DNA of 64,000 nucleotides from Spiribacter salilacus. Lineage in GTDB: Bacteria; Pseudomonadota; Gammaproteobacteria; Nitrococcales; Nitrococcaceae. How positions within the stretch are numbered: position 1 is the first letter of the stretch; the number at the start of each line of letters is the position of its first letter. The notes beneath the pieces were generated by a model, which was not told the DNA's origin, made no database searches, and saw only the letters and a program-made list of their open reading frames with translations. Made by a program: the position numbers and the translations under genes. The stretch covers positions 10,001-74,000 of the forward strand of contig NZ_WJPP01000005.1 in the NCBI RefSeq assembly GCF_009649225.1, written 5' to 3'. This document shows, one piece after another, positions 1 through 8,450 of this stretch.

Positions 1-2
1 CA

Positions 3-410
3 GACTATGCTGCGCCACCGGGCACACCCATTTGGGCGGCGGGCGATGGCAAAATCATTCATCGCGGGCCCAAGGGGGGGTATGGCAATACCGTTATCCT
101 TCAGCATGGCTCACGCCACACTACTTTATATGCGCACATGCGTAGCTTTGCGAAGGGGCAGTCCATCGGCGATCGGGTGCGGCAGGGCGATACCATTGGC
201 TATGTTGGCAGCACCGGGCTTGCCACCGGCCCCCACCTGCACTACGAATTTCGGGTTGATGGCGTGCACCGAAACCCAAGAACCGTTGATTTACCCGAGG
301 CACAGCCCATTGCCGAGCAATATCGCACGGAGTTTGAACGGGCCACACAACCCCTACTGTCTCGGCTTGAGGAAATCAGCGGCACCCAGCTAGCTCGGGC
401 TGAAGACTAA
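3..410 (+). CDS. M23 (LytM-type) murein endopeptidase, 3' part only
   Basis: This is the C-terminal 135 residues of a LytM/M23 zinc peptidase; the rest lies left of the window. These enzymes cut peptide cross-bridges in peptidoglycan, in the periplasm, or act as degenerate activators of amidases. The frame opens with DYAAPPGTPIWAA, whose Asp matches the second zinc ligand of the family's HxxxD motif (the His would lie outside the window). It then shows YGN.V.LQHG, TTLYAHM and the catalytic HLHYEF motif, so it looks catalytically intact. The frame runs open from base 3 to the stop, well upstream of the first internal Met at 138. anmK follows after 5 bases, as in the cell-wall recycling cluster of pseudomonads. 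Family certain; exact member not. Confidence 0.9.
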   Translation, partial: DYAAPPGTPIWAAGDGKIIHRGPKGGYGNTVILQHGSRHTTLYAHMRSFAKGQSIGDRVRQGDTIGYVGSTGLATGPHLHYEFRVDGVHRNPRTVDLPEAQPIAEQYRTEFERATQPLLSRLEEISGTQLARAED

Positions 411-415
411 ACCCC

Positions 416-1516
416 ATGTCTAGGCAGTACTTTATTGGGCTGATGTCGGGCACAAGCTTCGATGGCATTGATGCAAGCTTAGTGCAGTGCAACGCGCCCG
501 ATGCCCCCATCACACTGTGTGAGGATCTGCATGTGCCCTACCCCCCCGCCGTGCAGCAGGCACTGCGGCAGATCAATGCAAGCACACCGCTTGCCACGGT
601 TTTGCATTGGCATAACACCCTGCCAACGTATTACGCGGATGTGGTACAGGCCCTCATCGCGAACGCTGAAATCGACAGAGCTCAGATTATGGCCATTGGC
701 TGTCATGGCCAAACCGTCTGGCATGACATGCAGGCTAACCCACCCATCAGCGCCCAATTGGGTAACCCCAGTCATCTAGCCGAGCTTACCGGCATTGATG
801 TGGTGGCCGATTTTCGCCAACGTGATCTAGCCGCCGGTGGCCAAGCGGCTCCACTCGCTCCGCTATTTCATCGTGTTTTATTTAAGGCGCCGCATCCGCG
901 CGCGGTTCTCAATTTGGGCGGCATTGCCAACATCACGCTGTTAAGCGAAAACGCAAGCGCCACATCAGGGTTTGACTGCGGCCCCGCCAACACTCTCTTA
1001 GATGCATGGTGTCGAGAAAACTTAGGCAAAGCCTTTGATGAGGCAGGCGAATGGGCAGCCAGTGGTAAGGTTCACCAGGCCCTTCTTGAGCAGCTACTCA
1101 GTGATCCATTTTTTGCCTTAAAACCACCCCGCAGCACCGGGCCTGAGCTTTTTAATCTGAATTGGCTAAGGCCGCAGTTACCACCCGCAATTGCCGCGGC
1201 AGATGTGCAAGCGACATTAGCGGAGCTAACTGCCCAGTCAATTGCAAAGGCATTACGCCAATCGGGCAGTAAAGCAGAAGATCTGGTCGTGACGGGCGGC
1301 GGTGCCCACAATGCTGATCTGATCAGGCGCATCACCGCTGCGGTGGCGCCTTGTTCGGTTAACCTGAGCGATGCACTTGGAATACCCGCCGACGCGGTTG
1401 AATCGATCGGCTTTGCTTGGCTGGCTCACGCCGCCTTGGCAGGCATTCGGCATGACCTGAGCGCCATTACAGGCGCCCCTCAGCCATTACCGCTTGGCGG
1501 CATTTATCCGCGCTAA
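416..1516 (+). CDS. anmK: Anhydro-N-acetylmuramic acid kinase
   Basis: A 366-residue protein of normal family length. AnmK opens the 1,6-anhydro ring and phosphorylates anhydro-MurNAc released by lytic transglycosylases, giving MurNAc-6-phosphate in the cytosolic cell-wall recycling pathway. The N-terminus carries the family's GLMSGTSFDGID phosphate loop; GCHGQT near residue 100, LNLGGIAN near 165, DCGPAN near 190 and VTGGGAHN near 295 are the other ASKHA-fold motifs. It starts five bases after the M23 peptidase stop with only a weak ribosome site, so it is probably translated from the same transcript. It ends back to back with erpA without any spacer. Together with mpl at 18600 it shows that this organism recycles murein. 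Confidence 0.97.
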   Translation: MSRQYFIGLMSGTSFDGIDASLVQCNAPDAPITLCEDLHVPYPPAVQQALRQINASTPLATVLHWHNTLPTYYADVVQALIANAEIDRAQIMAIGCHGQTVWHDMQANPPISAQLGNPSHLAELTGIDVVADFRQRDLAAGGQAAPLAPLFHRVLFKAPHPRAVLNLGGIANITLLSENASATSGFDCGPANTLLDAWCRENLGKAFDEAGEWAASGKVHQALLEQLLSDPFFALKPPRSTGPELFNLNWLRPQLPPAIAAADVQATLAELTAQSIAKALRQSGSKAEDLVVTGGGAHNADLIRRITAAVAPCSVNLSDALGIPADAVESIGFAWLAHAALAGIRHDLSAITGAPQPLPLGGIYPR

Positions 1517-1867
1517 TTAAACGCCGAAGGATGATCCGCAACCACACGTTGTGCTCGCATTCGGATTGCGAATCACAAACTGCGCGCCCTCAAGGCCCTC
1601 AACATAGTCGATCTCGGCGCCTTCAAGGTAAGCGCTGCTCATGGGGTCTACCAGCAAGGTTACCCCACCGTTTTCGACAACCGCATCGCCTGGCTCTTCA
1701 TTTTCATCAAACATAAAGCCGTACTGAAAACCTGAGCAGCCACCGCCGGTAATATAAACCCGTAGCTTAAGGGCATCATTTTGCTCTTGGTCGATCAGCT
1801 GGCGAACTTTCGTTGCCGCGGTATCGGTAAAGACCAACAGGTCTTCTTGTTCTGCAATTTCTGTCAT
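1517..1867 (-). CDS. erpA: Iron-sulfur cluster insertion protein ErpA
   Basis: An A-type Fe-S carrier of 116 residues that hands [4Fe-4S] or [2Fe-2S] clusters to apo-proteins such as the IspG/IspH enzymes. The three conserved cysteines are present: [11 protein letters not shown] in the middle and TTCGCGSSF at the C-terminus. An upstream TTG-type frame extension exists to 1900, but I chose the ATG at 1867. It begins MTEIAEQ, gives the usual family length, and is preceded by GGAGG eight bases upstream. argC is immediately upstream on the same strand (38 bases), so the two are likely co-transcribed. It converges with anmK, stop touching stop. Its demand is clear from neighbours such as HemN and CcoG that need Fe-S clusters. 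Confidence 0.96.
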   Translation of the reverse strand: MTEIAEQEDLLVFTDTAATKVRQLIDQEQNDALKLRVYITGGGCSGFQYGFMFDENEEPGDAVVENGGVTLLVDPMSSAYLEGAEIDYVEGLEGAQFVIRNPNASTTCGCGSSFGV

Positions 1868-1905
1868 CGCTTGCGCCTCCGCACAAAATTTTCCACTCAT
1901 TGAGT

Positions 1906-2937
1906 CTACGGCAGTAGACCGATAGACTCCAAACCCATTGTTTCTGGCAGGTCGAACATCAGATTCATATTCTGCACTGCCTGCCCCGCGGCGCCTTTTA
2001 CCAGGTTGTCTTCCACCGCCAAGATCAGTGCGTAATCACTCCCCTCTGGACGATGCACCGCAATTCGCACCATGTTGCTCCCGCGCACACTGCGCGTTTC
2101 TGGATGAGTGCCTGGCGGCATCACATCTACAAATGGCTCATTGGCGTAGCGCTGCTCATACAAACCCTGCAAATCGATGGTTGGATCAAGCAACCGCGCA
2201 TAAAGCGTTGCGTGGATACCGCGAATCATTGGCACCAAATGCGGCACAAAAACCAACCCCACCGGCTTACCAGCCGCATCATTTAGCCCTTGACGTATCT
2301 CGGGTAAATGGCGATGCCCGCTTGCACCATACGCATGAAAATTCTCACCGGCCTCACAAAGCAGCGTGTGCTGACGGGGCTGCCGACCAGCACCGCTTGC
2401 ACCCGATTTTGCATCGGCGATGAGCGACTGTGTATCTACCGCGCCCGCTTCTAACAGCGGAATCAGACCGAGCTGGACGGCGGTGGGGTAGCAACCCGGA
2501 TTAGCCACCAAACGGGCTGCACGAATAGCCTCGCGATGGCATTCAGGCAGCCCATAAACCGCCTCTGCCGCCAATGCCGCACACGTATGTGGCATTCCGT
2601 ACCAGTGCGCCCATTCATCCAGATCTCGCAGTCGAAAATCAGCGCCTAAATCAATTACGCGCACACCCTGCTCAATCAATGCCGGCGCCATCTCCATGGC
2701 TGTGCCATTGGGTGTCGCAAAAAACACCACATCACAATCGCCCAATGTGCCCTGGGTTGGCTCGGTATAGGCCAAATCAACCACACCACGTAGGTTGGGG
2801 AAAACATCCGCCACCGGAGTACCCGCCTGACCCCGAGAGGTAATCGCGCTTAACGCCACAGAAGGATGCGCCGCCAGAAGCCGCAATAGCTCCACTCCGG
2901 TATACCCTGTTCCACCAACAATACCTGCAGAAATCAT
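1906..2937 (-). CDS. argC: N-acetyl-gamma-glutamyl-phosphate reductase
   Basis: The third step of arginine synthesis: NADPH-dependent reduction of N-acetylglutamyl phosphate to the semialdehyde, in the cytosol. At 343 residues it matches the common bacterial form. The Rossmann motif [10 protein letters not shown] stands at the N-terminus, the catalytic cysteine sits in NPGCYPTA near residue 130, and the substrate loop SGASGAGR follows. The frame is open further upstream to 3006, but the ATG at 2937 gives the canonical N-terminus and has GAGAGG seven bases before it. It is divergent from the TlpA-like gene at 3007, leaving about 69 bases for both promoters. The argC-erpA order is conserved in many gammaproteobacteria. 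Confidence 0.97.
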   Translation of the reverse strand: MISAGIVGGTGYTGVELLRLLAAHPSVALSAITSRGQAGTPVADVFPNLRGVVDLAYTEPTQGTLGDCDVVFFATPNGTAMEMAPALIEQGVRVIDLGADFRLRDLDEWAHWYGMPHTCAALAAEAVYGLPECHREAIRAARLVANPGCYPTAVQLGLIPLLEAGAVDTQSLIADAKSGASGAGRQPRQHTLLCEAGENFHAYGASGHRHLPEIRQGLNDAAGKPVGLVFVPHLVPMIRGIHATLYARLLDPTIDLQGLYEQRYANEPFVDVMPPGTHPETRSVRGSNMVRIAVHRPEGSDYALILAVEDNLVKGAAGQAVQNMNLMFDLPETMGLESIGLLP

Positions 2938-3006
2938 CCCGCAACCTCTCTGACTTTTACTGTGTCTCCAGTTATCATGCCAGAGACAGACATAGGAGAA
3001 CGACAC

Positions 3007-3522
3007 ATGTTCCGCAAGGAATGGCTTGCGGGCGCTCTGGTACTCGGCATTGTAGCGGTGGTGGCGGCTATTTGGCTTGCGCCGCCCGCCAGAGAACCCG
3101 CCCCAGAACTGGACTTGACCATGCTCTCAGGCGATCAGCGGGCACTGAGCGAATTTCGCAATGGCCCGGTGATGGTGGTTTTTTGGGCAACGAGCTGCAC
3201 CACTTGCGTTGCCGAAATGCCAGAAATCGTTGAACTGCACGAAACACTGGCGCCTGCGGGGTTAACGATTTTAGGGGTGGCGATGTCTTATGACCCCGTC
3301 GATCGGGTGCAAGCGCTCGTCGAACAACGGCAGTTACCCTACCCCATTGTCATTGATCATGATGGCGAAATTGCACGCAGCTTTAACGAGGTACGTGTAA
3401 CCCCAACCACCGTACTGATCGATGCCGATGGCGGTGTTGTCTGGCAGCGTATTGGATTGCTGGATTTTCATCGCGTTGAACAAGAAGTCCGGCGTCTGCT
3501 GCCATCGGAGCAGTCCGCATGA
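3007..3522 (+). CDS. TlpA/ResA-like membrane-anchored thioredoxin
   Basis: A 171-residue thiol-disulfide protein. Residues about 5-25 form one membrane segment acting as an uncleaved anchor, and the rest is a periplasmic thioredoxin fold. The redox motif is CTTC in [15 protein letters not shown], and [11 protein letters not shown] contains the cis-Pro. TlpA/ResA proteins reduce apo-cytochrome c or copper-site cysteines, which would suit an organism with cbb3 oxidase, but the exact target is unknown. I chose the ATG at 3007 because AGGAGAA lies six bases upstream; the longer frame from 2962 would put a polar tail before the anchor. The stop overlaps the start of hemJ by four bases, so the two are translationally coupled. 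Confidence 0.9.
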   Translation: MFRKEWLAGALVLGIVAVVAAIWLAPPAREPAPELDLTMLSGDQRALSEFRNGPVMVVFWATSCTTCVAEMPEIVELHETLAPAGLTILGVAMSYDPVDRVQALVEQRQLPYPIVIDHDGEIARSFNEVRVTPTTVLIDADGGVVWQRIGLLDFHRVEQEVRRLLPSEQSA

Positions 3523-3947
3523 CCGCACTATGGCTTAAAGCGTTTCATATCATTAGTGTGGTCACTTGGTTTGCCGCCCTCTTTTATTTACCGCGGCTAT
3601 TTGTGTATCACGCCATGGCTGAAGACGAAATTAGCCGTGAGCGGTTTAAGGTGATGGAGCGCAAGCTGTATCGCGGCATCATGAACCCAAGCGCCGTTGT
3701 GGCCATTGGTTTAGGTGTGGCAATACTGGTTGTTCAGCCGTTTTGGCTGCTGCAAGGCTGGCTGCATATCAAGCTGGCACTCGTGGCGTTGTTAGTTGTG
3801 TATCACTGGTACTGCGGCCGGTTACTTCGCGCATTTGCTCAAGATCGCAATCAGCATGGGCATGTTTGGTATCGCTGGTTCAACGAAATGCCCGTCCTCG
3901 TTTTAATTGCCGTTGTTTTATTAGTGGTTTTAAAACCCTCCTTTTAA
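3519..3947 (+). CDS. hemJ: HemJ-type protoporphyrinogen IX oxidase
   Basis: A 142-residue membrane protein with four hydrophobic segments, the size and pattern of HemJ, which oxidises protoporphyrinogen IX to protoporphyrin IX late in haem synthesis. The conserved His in KAFHIISVVTWFAALFYLPR near residue 10 and the C-terminal RWFNEMP followed by a final helix ending LKPSF are diagnostic. ATGA overlap with the TlpA-like gene upstream. An Irr-like Fur regulator follows within about 55 bases on the same strand. hemN and hemL also lie in this window, so three steps of haem synthesis are encoded nearby. No hemG or hemY is visible here. Confidence 0.92.
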   Translation: MTALWLKAFHIISVVTWFAALFYLPRLFVYHAMAEDEISRERFKVMERKLYRGIMNPSAVVAIGLGVAILVVQPFWLLQGWLHIKLALVALLVVYHWYCGRLLRAFAQDRNQHGHVWYRWFNEMPVLVLIAVVLLVVLKPSF

Positions 3948-4002
3948 TGTGCTATCTTAAATGGTACTAGATAAGTCCCCTATTACGGTTGAGGCAAAGG
4001 CA

Positions 4003-4443
4003 ATGACCATGCAGAAGCAACACACCATTACCGGCCAGCATGATGCGCATTTGCGTAATCTACTGCAGCAGGCAAAGCTACGCGCCACTCGGCAGCGGCT
4101 TGGTCTTGCTGAACTCATTTTTAGCCAGGGGGAGCGGCACGTAACGGCAGAGGGGCTATATGCCGAGGCGCTGGGCGCCGGTTTACGTATCTCGCAGACC
4201 ACCGTGTACAACACGTTGCATCAATTCACCGAAGCCGGTTTATTGCGCGAAATTCTGGCCGACCCACGGCGCATTTTCTTTGATACCAACGTCAACCCGC
4301 ATCATCATTTTCTTGATGAAGATACAGGCGATATGGAAGACATTCCTGCAGACGGGGTGTCGGTTGCTGATCTACCCGCCCCACCACCGGGTAAAACGAT
4401 TCATGGGGTTGATGTGATTGTGCGGGTTCGCAGCTCCGCCTAA
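4003..4443 (+). CDS. Fur-family regulator resembling Irr
   Basis: A winged-helix regulator of the Fur superfamily, about 146 residues. LRATRQRLGLAELIF, GERHVTAEGLY and TTVYNTLHQFTEAGLL are the DNA-binding half, and PHHHFLDEDTGDMEDIP is the dimerisation half with its metal or haem histidines. The wording is closer to Irr, the haem-responsive iron regulator best known in alphaproteobacteria, than to Fur or Zur. There is no cysteine at all: neither the CxxC structural zinc site of Fur nor the Cys-Pro haem motif of some Irr proteins. It sits just after hemJ, which suits control of haem or iron genes, but targets are not shown. The start is uncertain: ATG at 3961, 4003 or 4009. I favour 4003, which has GAGG at a workable distance. 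Confidence 0.82.
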   Translation: MTMQKQHTITGQHDAHLRNLLQQAKLRATRQRLGLAELIFSQGERHVTAEGLYAEALGAGLRISQTTVYNTLHQFTEAGLLREILADPRRIFFDTNVNPHHHFLDEDTGDMEDIPADGVSVADLPAPPPGKTIHGVDVIVRVRSSA

Positions 4444-4450
4444 TAAATCA

Positions 4451-6721
4451 CTAACGCCGGCCAGCTCGAATCAACCCACCCAGCCCATGCGTATCCAACA
4501 TCTGAGTAATTAGCGCACTGACCTGCTCTGGATACTCTGCCTCTAAGGCTTGCGCAAGCACCGACTGTGCGGTTTGCAGGGGAATAGTCCGCAGCGCCCA
4601 TTTCACACGTAATAGCCGGCCGCTATTCAACGACAGCCCCTCAAACCCCATCGCCATCAGTAATACGGCCAACCCGGGCTCGCCGGCCATACTGCCGCAA
4701 ATCGTCACCGGTTTGCCCAACCGCTTACCAACCGCCGCTACTTCGTTGACTGCCCGCAATACCGCTGGATGGCGTTCGTCATACAGCGATGCCACCTGAG
4801 CGTTATTTCGATCGACAGCTAATAGATACTGCGCCAGGTCGTTGCTGCCTACCGATAAAAAATCAAATCGTTTAGCCAAACTTTCGGCCTGATAAACCGC
4901 CGCCGGCACCTCAATGAGTGCGCCAACCAAAGGGGCAGCCGTCTCTACCCCATCTTCATCCAGCTCTGTGCGTGCACGGGCAACAAGCGCTGCCGCCTGC
5001 TCCGCCTCTTCCAACCGGCTGACCATGGGAAACATGATCCGTAAATTATTCAACCCAACCGACGCGCGCAGCATCGCTTTAATTTGAGTCAGAAAAATCT
5101 CGGGATGATCGAGCGTCATACGCAAACCGCGCCAGCCCAAAAATGGGTTCTCATCATGCATCGGAAAATAAGGCAGCGGCTTATCGCCCCCCACATCTAA
5201 CGTGCGCAGCGTAACGGGTAATGGCGCAAAGGCAGACAACACATCTTGGTACAGCGCCATTTGCTCTGACTCACTCGGAAAGCGGTCACCCATCAAAAAC
5301 GGAAACTCGGTGCGATGTAGCCCAACCCCGGCACAACCGCTATCTACCGCCAGCTCAACCTCAGCCAACAAGCCTGTGTTCACATACAACTGAATTTCGT
5401 GGCCATCCGGCGAGATACAAGGCGCATGCGTTAAGGCGCGTAATTCTTCGCTCAGTGCATCTTCTTCTTGCTGTAAGCGCTGAAACTCACTGCGCAAGCC
5501 TGCCGGCGGATCAATCACGACTTGGCCCTGATAGCCATCAACAACCAACTCGCGACCATCGAGCCGATGCAAAGGCGCTGCGCCAACGCCCATCACCGCG
5601 GGTATACCCAGTGCGCGGGCTAAAATAGCAACATGCGAATTGGCCGACCCGCCCACACTGACCAAGGCGGCCAGGCGCTCTGGCGGAATATCCGCAAGCT
5701 GAGCGGCACTGAGTGACTCTCCCACCAGCACTACCCGATCAGGCAGCGACTGCGCTTGTTTGGCATCCGTGGTGAGCAGGCGCGATAACAAGCGTCGCCC
5801 CAAGTCTCTGACATCCTCAACGCGCTCGCGCAGATAAGGATCATCCATGGCTTCAAACCGCTGCGCATGCTCAGCAATCGTTTGGCGTAATGCCGCAGGC
5901 GCCCACATACCGGCTTGCACGCTGGCCTGCACACGCCCGATTAGGCTATCGCCACTTAACATTTGCTGATACACATCAAACAGTAGGCGTTCTGCCTCGG
6001 GCAGTTCACTGCGCATCCGCTCAGATAGGGCCGCAATGTCGGCCTTGACCTGCTCAACGGCGTTCATAAACCGCTGAATTTCGGCATCTGTGTCGCTAAT
6101 GGCTCGGTCTGGCACATCTTCAAGCGAGATCGTGCTGGCCACCACCACGCCCGTGCCAATTGCAATGCCGCTAGAGCCGCTAATGCCGGCAAGCGAGGGC
6201 GGTGGCCCGGCGCTTGCATCCACCAGTGCTGCCAAATCACCTCGCATTCGCGCATGCGCGATGGCGCCGGCAAGCTGCGCTGCCATTGTGACCAAAAAGG
6301 CCACTTCGGCGTCGCTAAAACCGGCATGCGCCACCCGCTGCACCACCAAAACGCCAAGGCGGGATTGATAGTGAATAATGGGCACGCCCAAAAACGAGCG
6401 GAAGCGCTCTTCACCGGTCTCGGGAAAATAACGAAAGCGTGGATGCTGGTCTGCATCCTCTAAATTAATCGATTCCTGCCGCTCGGCCACCAGGCCAACG
6501 AGACCTTCGTTAACAGCAAGTCGCACGGTACCCACGGCACTGGCATTCAGCCCATGCGTTGCCATTAAGCGCAAATAGCTCAGATCTTCTTCATGCAAGT
6601 AAACAGAACACACATCGGCGGCGGTGGCCGATGCCACCTCATCCACCACAATTTGCAGCGCCGCTGAAAAATCAGCGGCCCCATTAACCGCATGAACAAC
6701 GCGGTGCAGCGTTTCTAACAC
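4451..6721 (-). CDS. ptsP: PTS-Ntr enzyme I (PEP-protein phosphotransferase)
   Basis: EI-Ntr, 756 residues, passes phosphate from PEP to NPr in the nitrogen-related regulatory phosphotransferase chain. Residues 1-150 are a GAF domain (DVCSVYL, FLGVPII), which in E. coli EI-Ntr senses glutamine. Residues about 170-400 are the N-terminal phosphocarrier part with the active His in GGSANSHVAILAR. The rest is the PEP-binding barrel with the GLHRTEFPF and ICGSMAGE motifs, the latter holding the catalytic Cys. The start is GTG at 6721, matching the family's first residues. It is three bases downstream of rppH, the same pair as in E. coli and Pseudomonas. It converges with the Irr-like gene after seven bases. 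NPr and EIIA-Ntr are not in the window. Confidence 0.96.
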   Translation of the reverse strand: MLETLHRVVHAVNGAADFSAALQIVVDEVASATAADVCSVYLHEEDLSYLRLMATHGLNASAVGTVRLAVNEGLVGLVAERQESINLEDADQHPRFRYFPETGEERFRSFLGVPIIHYQSRLGVLVVQRVAHAGFSDAEVAFLVTMAAQLAGAIAHARMRGDLAALVDASAGPPPSLAGISGSSGIAIGTGVVVASTISLEDVPDRAISDTDAEIQRFMNAVEQVKADIAALSERMRSELPEAERLLFDVYQQMLSGDSLIGRVQASVQAGMWAPAALRQTIAEHAQRFEAMDDPYLRERVEDVRDLGRRLLSRLLTTDAKQAQSLPDRVVLVGESLSAAQLADIPPERLAALVSVGGSANSHVAILARALGIPAVMGVGAAPLHRLDGRELVVDGYQGQVVIDPPAGLRSEFQRLQQEEDALSEELRALTHAPCISPDGHEIQLYVNTGLLAEVELAVDSGCAGVGLHRTEFPFLMGDRFPSESEQMALYQDVLSAFAPLPVTLRTLDVGGDKPLPYFPMHDENPFLGWRGLRMTLDHPEIFLTQIKAMLRASVGLNNLRIMFPMVSRLEEAEQAAALVARARTELDEDGVETAAPLVGALIEVPAAVYQAESLAKRFDFLSVGSNDLAQYLLAVDRNNAQVASLYDERHPAVLRAVNEVAAVGKRLGKPVTICGSMAGEPGLAVLLMAMGFEGLSLNSGRLLRVKWALRTIPLQTAQSVLAQALEAEYPEQVSALITQMLDTHGLGGLIRAGRR

Positions 6722-6724
6722 AAC

Positions 6725-7228
6725 CTAGCCCTGTGCCGGTATTGCAGGGGCACCGGTGGGAAATAACAGGGGTGCAAGCTCTGTTAGCGCCCGTCGATAC
6801 ACTTTTCGCTTAAATGCGACGACCTCCCCTAAGGGCTCCCAGTAAGGAACCCATGCCCAGTCGTCAAATTCTGGCTCACTGCTGGCATCAAGGCGCACGA
6901 GACTATCCTCACCCGCTAAGCGCAGTAAAAACCACACTTGCTTTTGCCCAATACAGGTGGGGTGCTGCCGCCGCCGCACCAAATGGGTGGGCAGACGATA
7001 ACGTAACCACCCCTGCGTGGCGCCGAGCACCATCACATGCTCTGGTTGCAGGCCAACTTCCTCATTGAGCTCCCGATACAACGCTTCTTCAGCACTTTCA
7101 TTTTGCTGAATACCGCCCTGCGGAAACTGCCAGGCGTCTTGCCCAATGCGGCGTGCGAGCAAAACCTTGCCCAGATCATTCGCCAGAATGATTCCGACAT
7201 TTGGTCGAAAACCATCAGAATCAATCAC
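6725..7228 (-). CDS. rppH: RNA pyrophosphohydrolase (Nudix)
   Basis: RppH removes pyrophosphate from the 5' end of mRNAs and so opens them to RNase E decay. The Nudix box [22 protein letters not shown] is intact, and [13 protein letters not shown] and GWLRYRLP are RppH-specific. The reading frame stays open to 7345, but the family begins (M)[13 protein letters not shown] therefore chose the GTG at 7228, giving 167 residues; a GTG at 7240 is the alternative. No ATG fits, which is a minor oddity, and the ribosome site is weak. It forms an operon with ptsP three bases downstream and is divergent from the HAD phosphatase at 7314, as in pseudomonads. Confidence 0.92.
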   Translation of the reverse strand: MIDSDGFRPNVGIILANDLGKVLLARRIGQDAWQFPQGGIQQNESAEEALYRELNEEVGLQPEHVMVLGATQGWLRYRLPTHLVRRRQHPTCIGQKQVWFLLRLAGEDSLVRLDASSEPEFDDWAWVPYWEPLGEVVAFKRKVYRRALTELAPLLFPTGAPAIPAQG

Positions 7229-7313
7229 TTGTATTACCACTAGTAACCTGTCGTTGTGTTCCATTCTTCCACATAGCAGAATCCCTCGGCAATTAACCAT
7301 TGAAGGATGCCGC

Positions 7314-7994
7314 ATGCAGCTCGCCATTTTTGACCTAGATAACACCTTACTCGGGGGCGATAGCGACTATCTTTGGGGCCGTTATTTGATCTCACGTGGA
7401 GCCGTTGAACATAGCGAATACGAATCCGCCAATGAGCGATTTATGCGCGAATATGAACAAGGGCAGCTAGATATTGAACGCTTTTTGGCATTCTCACTGC
7501 GCCCACTGGCAAATACACCGCATAAGGTGTTGCTGGAATGGCGCAAAGATTTCATTCGACAGCACATTCAACCGACCGTATTACCGGCGGCCAAGGCACT
7601 AGTTGAACAACATCGCGCCAGCGGTCACGGGCTGATGATTATTACCGCCACCAATCGGTTTGTGACTGAGCCGATTGCGGAGTTATTCAATATCCCGATC
7701 TTATTGGCAACGGCACCGGAATTTGTAGACGGGGCGTTTACCGGAAAATATGTCGGCATTCCCACCTTTCAGCAGGGCAAAGTACAGGCCTTGCAACAAT
7801 GGTTGGATGAGGAAGGTCAAATGACCACAGCGATGCACTTTTATAGCGACTCGCATAACGACCTGCCACTGCTTGAGCATGTGGATCATCCGGTTGCGGT
7901 TGACCCCGATCCGCAGCTCACCGAAGCGGCTCGAGAACGCAATTGGCCTATAATTACACTACGGGAGGGCAGCGCCCCGACCGCCCTTACTTAA
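7314..7994 (+). CDS. HAD-IB family hydrolase (SerB-like phosphatase)
   Basis: A 226-residue haloacid-dehalogenase-type phosphatase. Motif I is FDLDNTLL at residues 5-12 (nucleophile Asp and acid Asp), motif II is IITATN near 110, and motif IV is [11 protein letters not shown] near 180. It belongs to the IB subfamily with phosphoserine phosphatase and histidinol-phosphatase-like proteins; the substrate cannot be told from sequence. The ATG at 7314 has GAAGGA six bases upstream. It is divergent from rppH, and this HAD/rppH/ptsP neighbourhood recurs in Pseudomonas. The copper chaperone gene follows after 18 bases on the same strand. Confidence 0.9.
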   Translation: MQLAIFDLDNTLLGGDSDYLWGRYLISRGAVEHSEYESANERFMREYEQGQLDIERFLAFSLRPLANTPHKVLLEWRKDFIRQHIQPTVLPAAKALVEQHRASGHGLMIITATNRFVTEPIAELFNIPILLATAPEFVDGAFTGKYVGIPTFQQGKVQALQQWLDEEGQMTTAMHFYSDSHNDLPLLEHVDHPVAVDPDPQLTEAARERNWPIITLREGSAPTALT

Positions 7995-8012
7995 AACGGA
8001 GATTTGCTTATC

Positions 8013-8450
8013 ATGCCCCGACTACTCATCGCACTCGTTTTAATGGCCACCGCTGGCCTAGCACAGGCCGAACTTTACTTTGAGAATGTGTGGTCACGCG
8101 CCACCGCCCCCGGGCTACAAACTGGCGCTGTGTATTTCACGCTGCGTAACGAGGCTGCCGAAGGCGATCGAATGGTTGGGGTAGAAACAGACCGCGCGCC
8201 CCGAGTAGAGCTCCATCGGACCATTGAGGAAGGCGGCAATAGCCGCATGGTGCACACGCCAGAGGTTCGCGTGCCAGCCAATGGTGAGGTGATTTTTGAA
8301 CCCGGCGGGCGGCATGTGATGCTCATGGGCCTAACTGAAGCATTAGTTGAAGGTGAGGTGTTTACCATCACCTTGCTGTTTGAGCGCGCCGACCCAATCA
8401 CCCTTGAGGTGGATGTTCGCTCACCCACCACCATGGGTCATGGCCATTAA
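8013..8450 (+). CDS. PCuAC-type periplasmic copper chaperone
   Basis: A 145-residue exported protein with a clear signal peptide (residues 1-20, ending AQA). The mature part is the PCuAC fold, which binds Cu(I) with the H(M)x10Mx21HxM pattern. Here VELHRT, SRMVHTP and HVMLMGL supply the His and Met ligands, and a short GHGH tail may add metal affinity. In other bacteria PCuAC works with Sco or thioredoxins to load copper into haem-copper oxidases, which fits the cbb3 cluster at 25138; that link here is inference. I chose the ATG at 8013, as the TTG at 8004 merely lengthens the signal peptide. GGAG lies about 11 bases upstream. It converges with hemN, overlapping four bases. Confidence 0.92.
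   Translation: MPRLLIALVLMATAGLAQAELYFENVWSRATAPGLQTGAVYFTLRNEAAEGDRMVGVETDRAPRVELHRTIEEGGNSRMVHTPEVRVPANGEVIFEPGGRHVMLMGLTEALVEGEVFTITLLFERADPITLEVDVRSPTTMGHGH

Noticed and set aside
1938-2423. Open frame of 161 codons on the plus strand
   Set aside because: Antisense to argC and very rich in His, Pro and Arg; no start signal.
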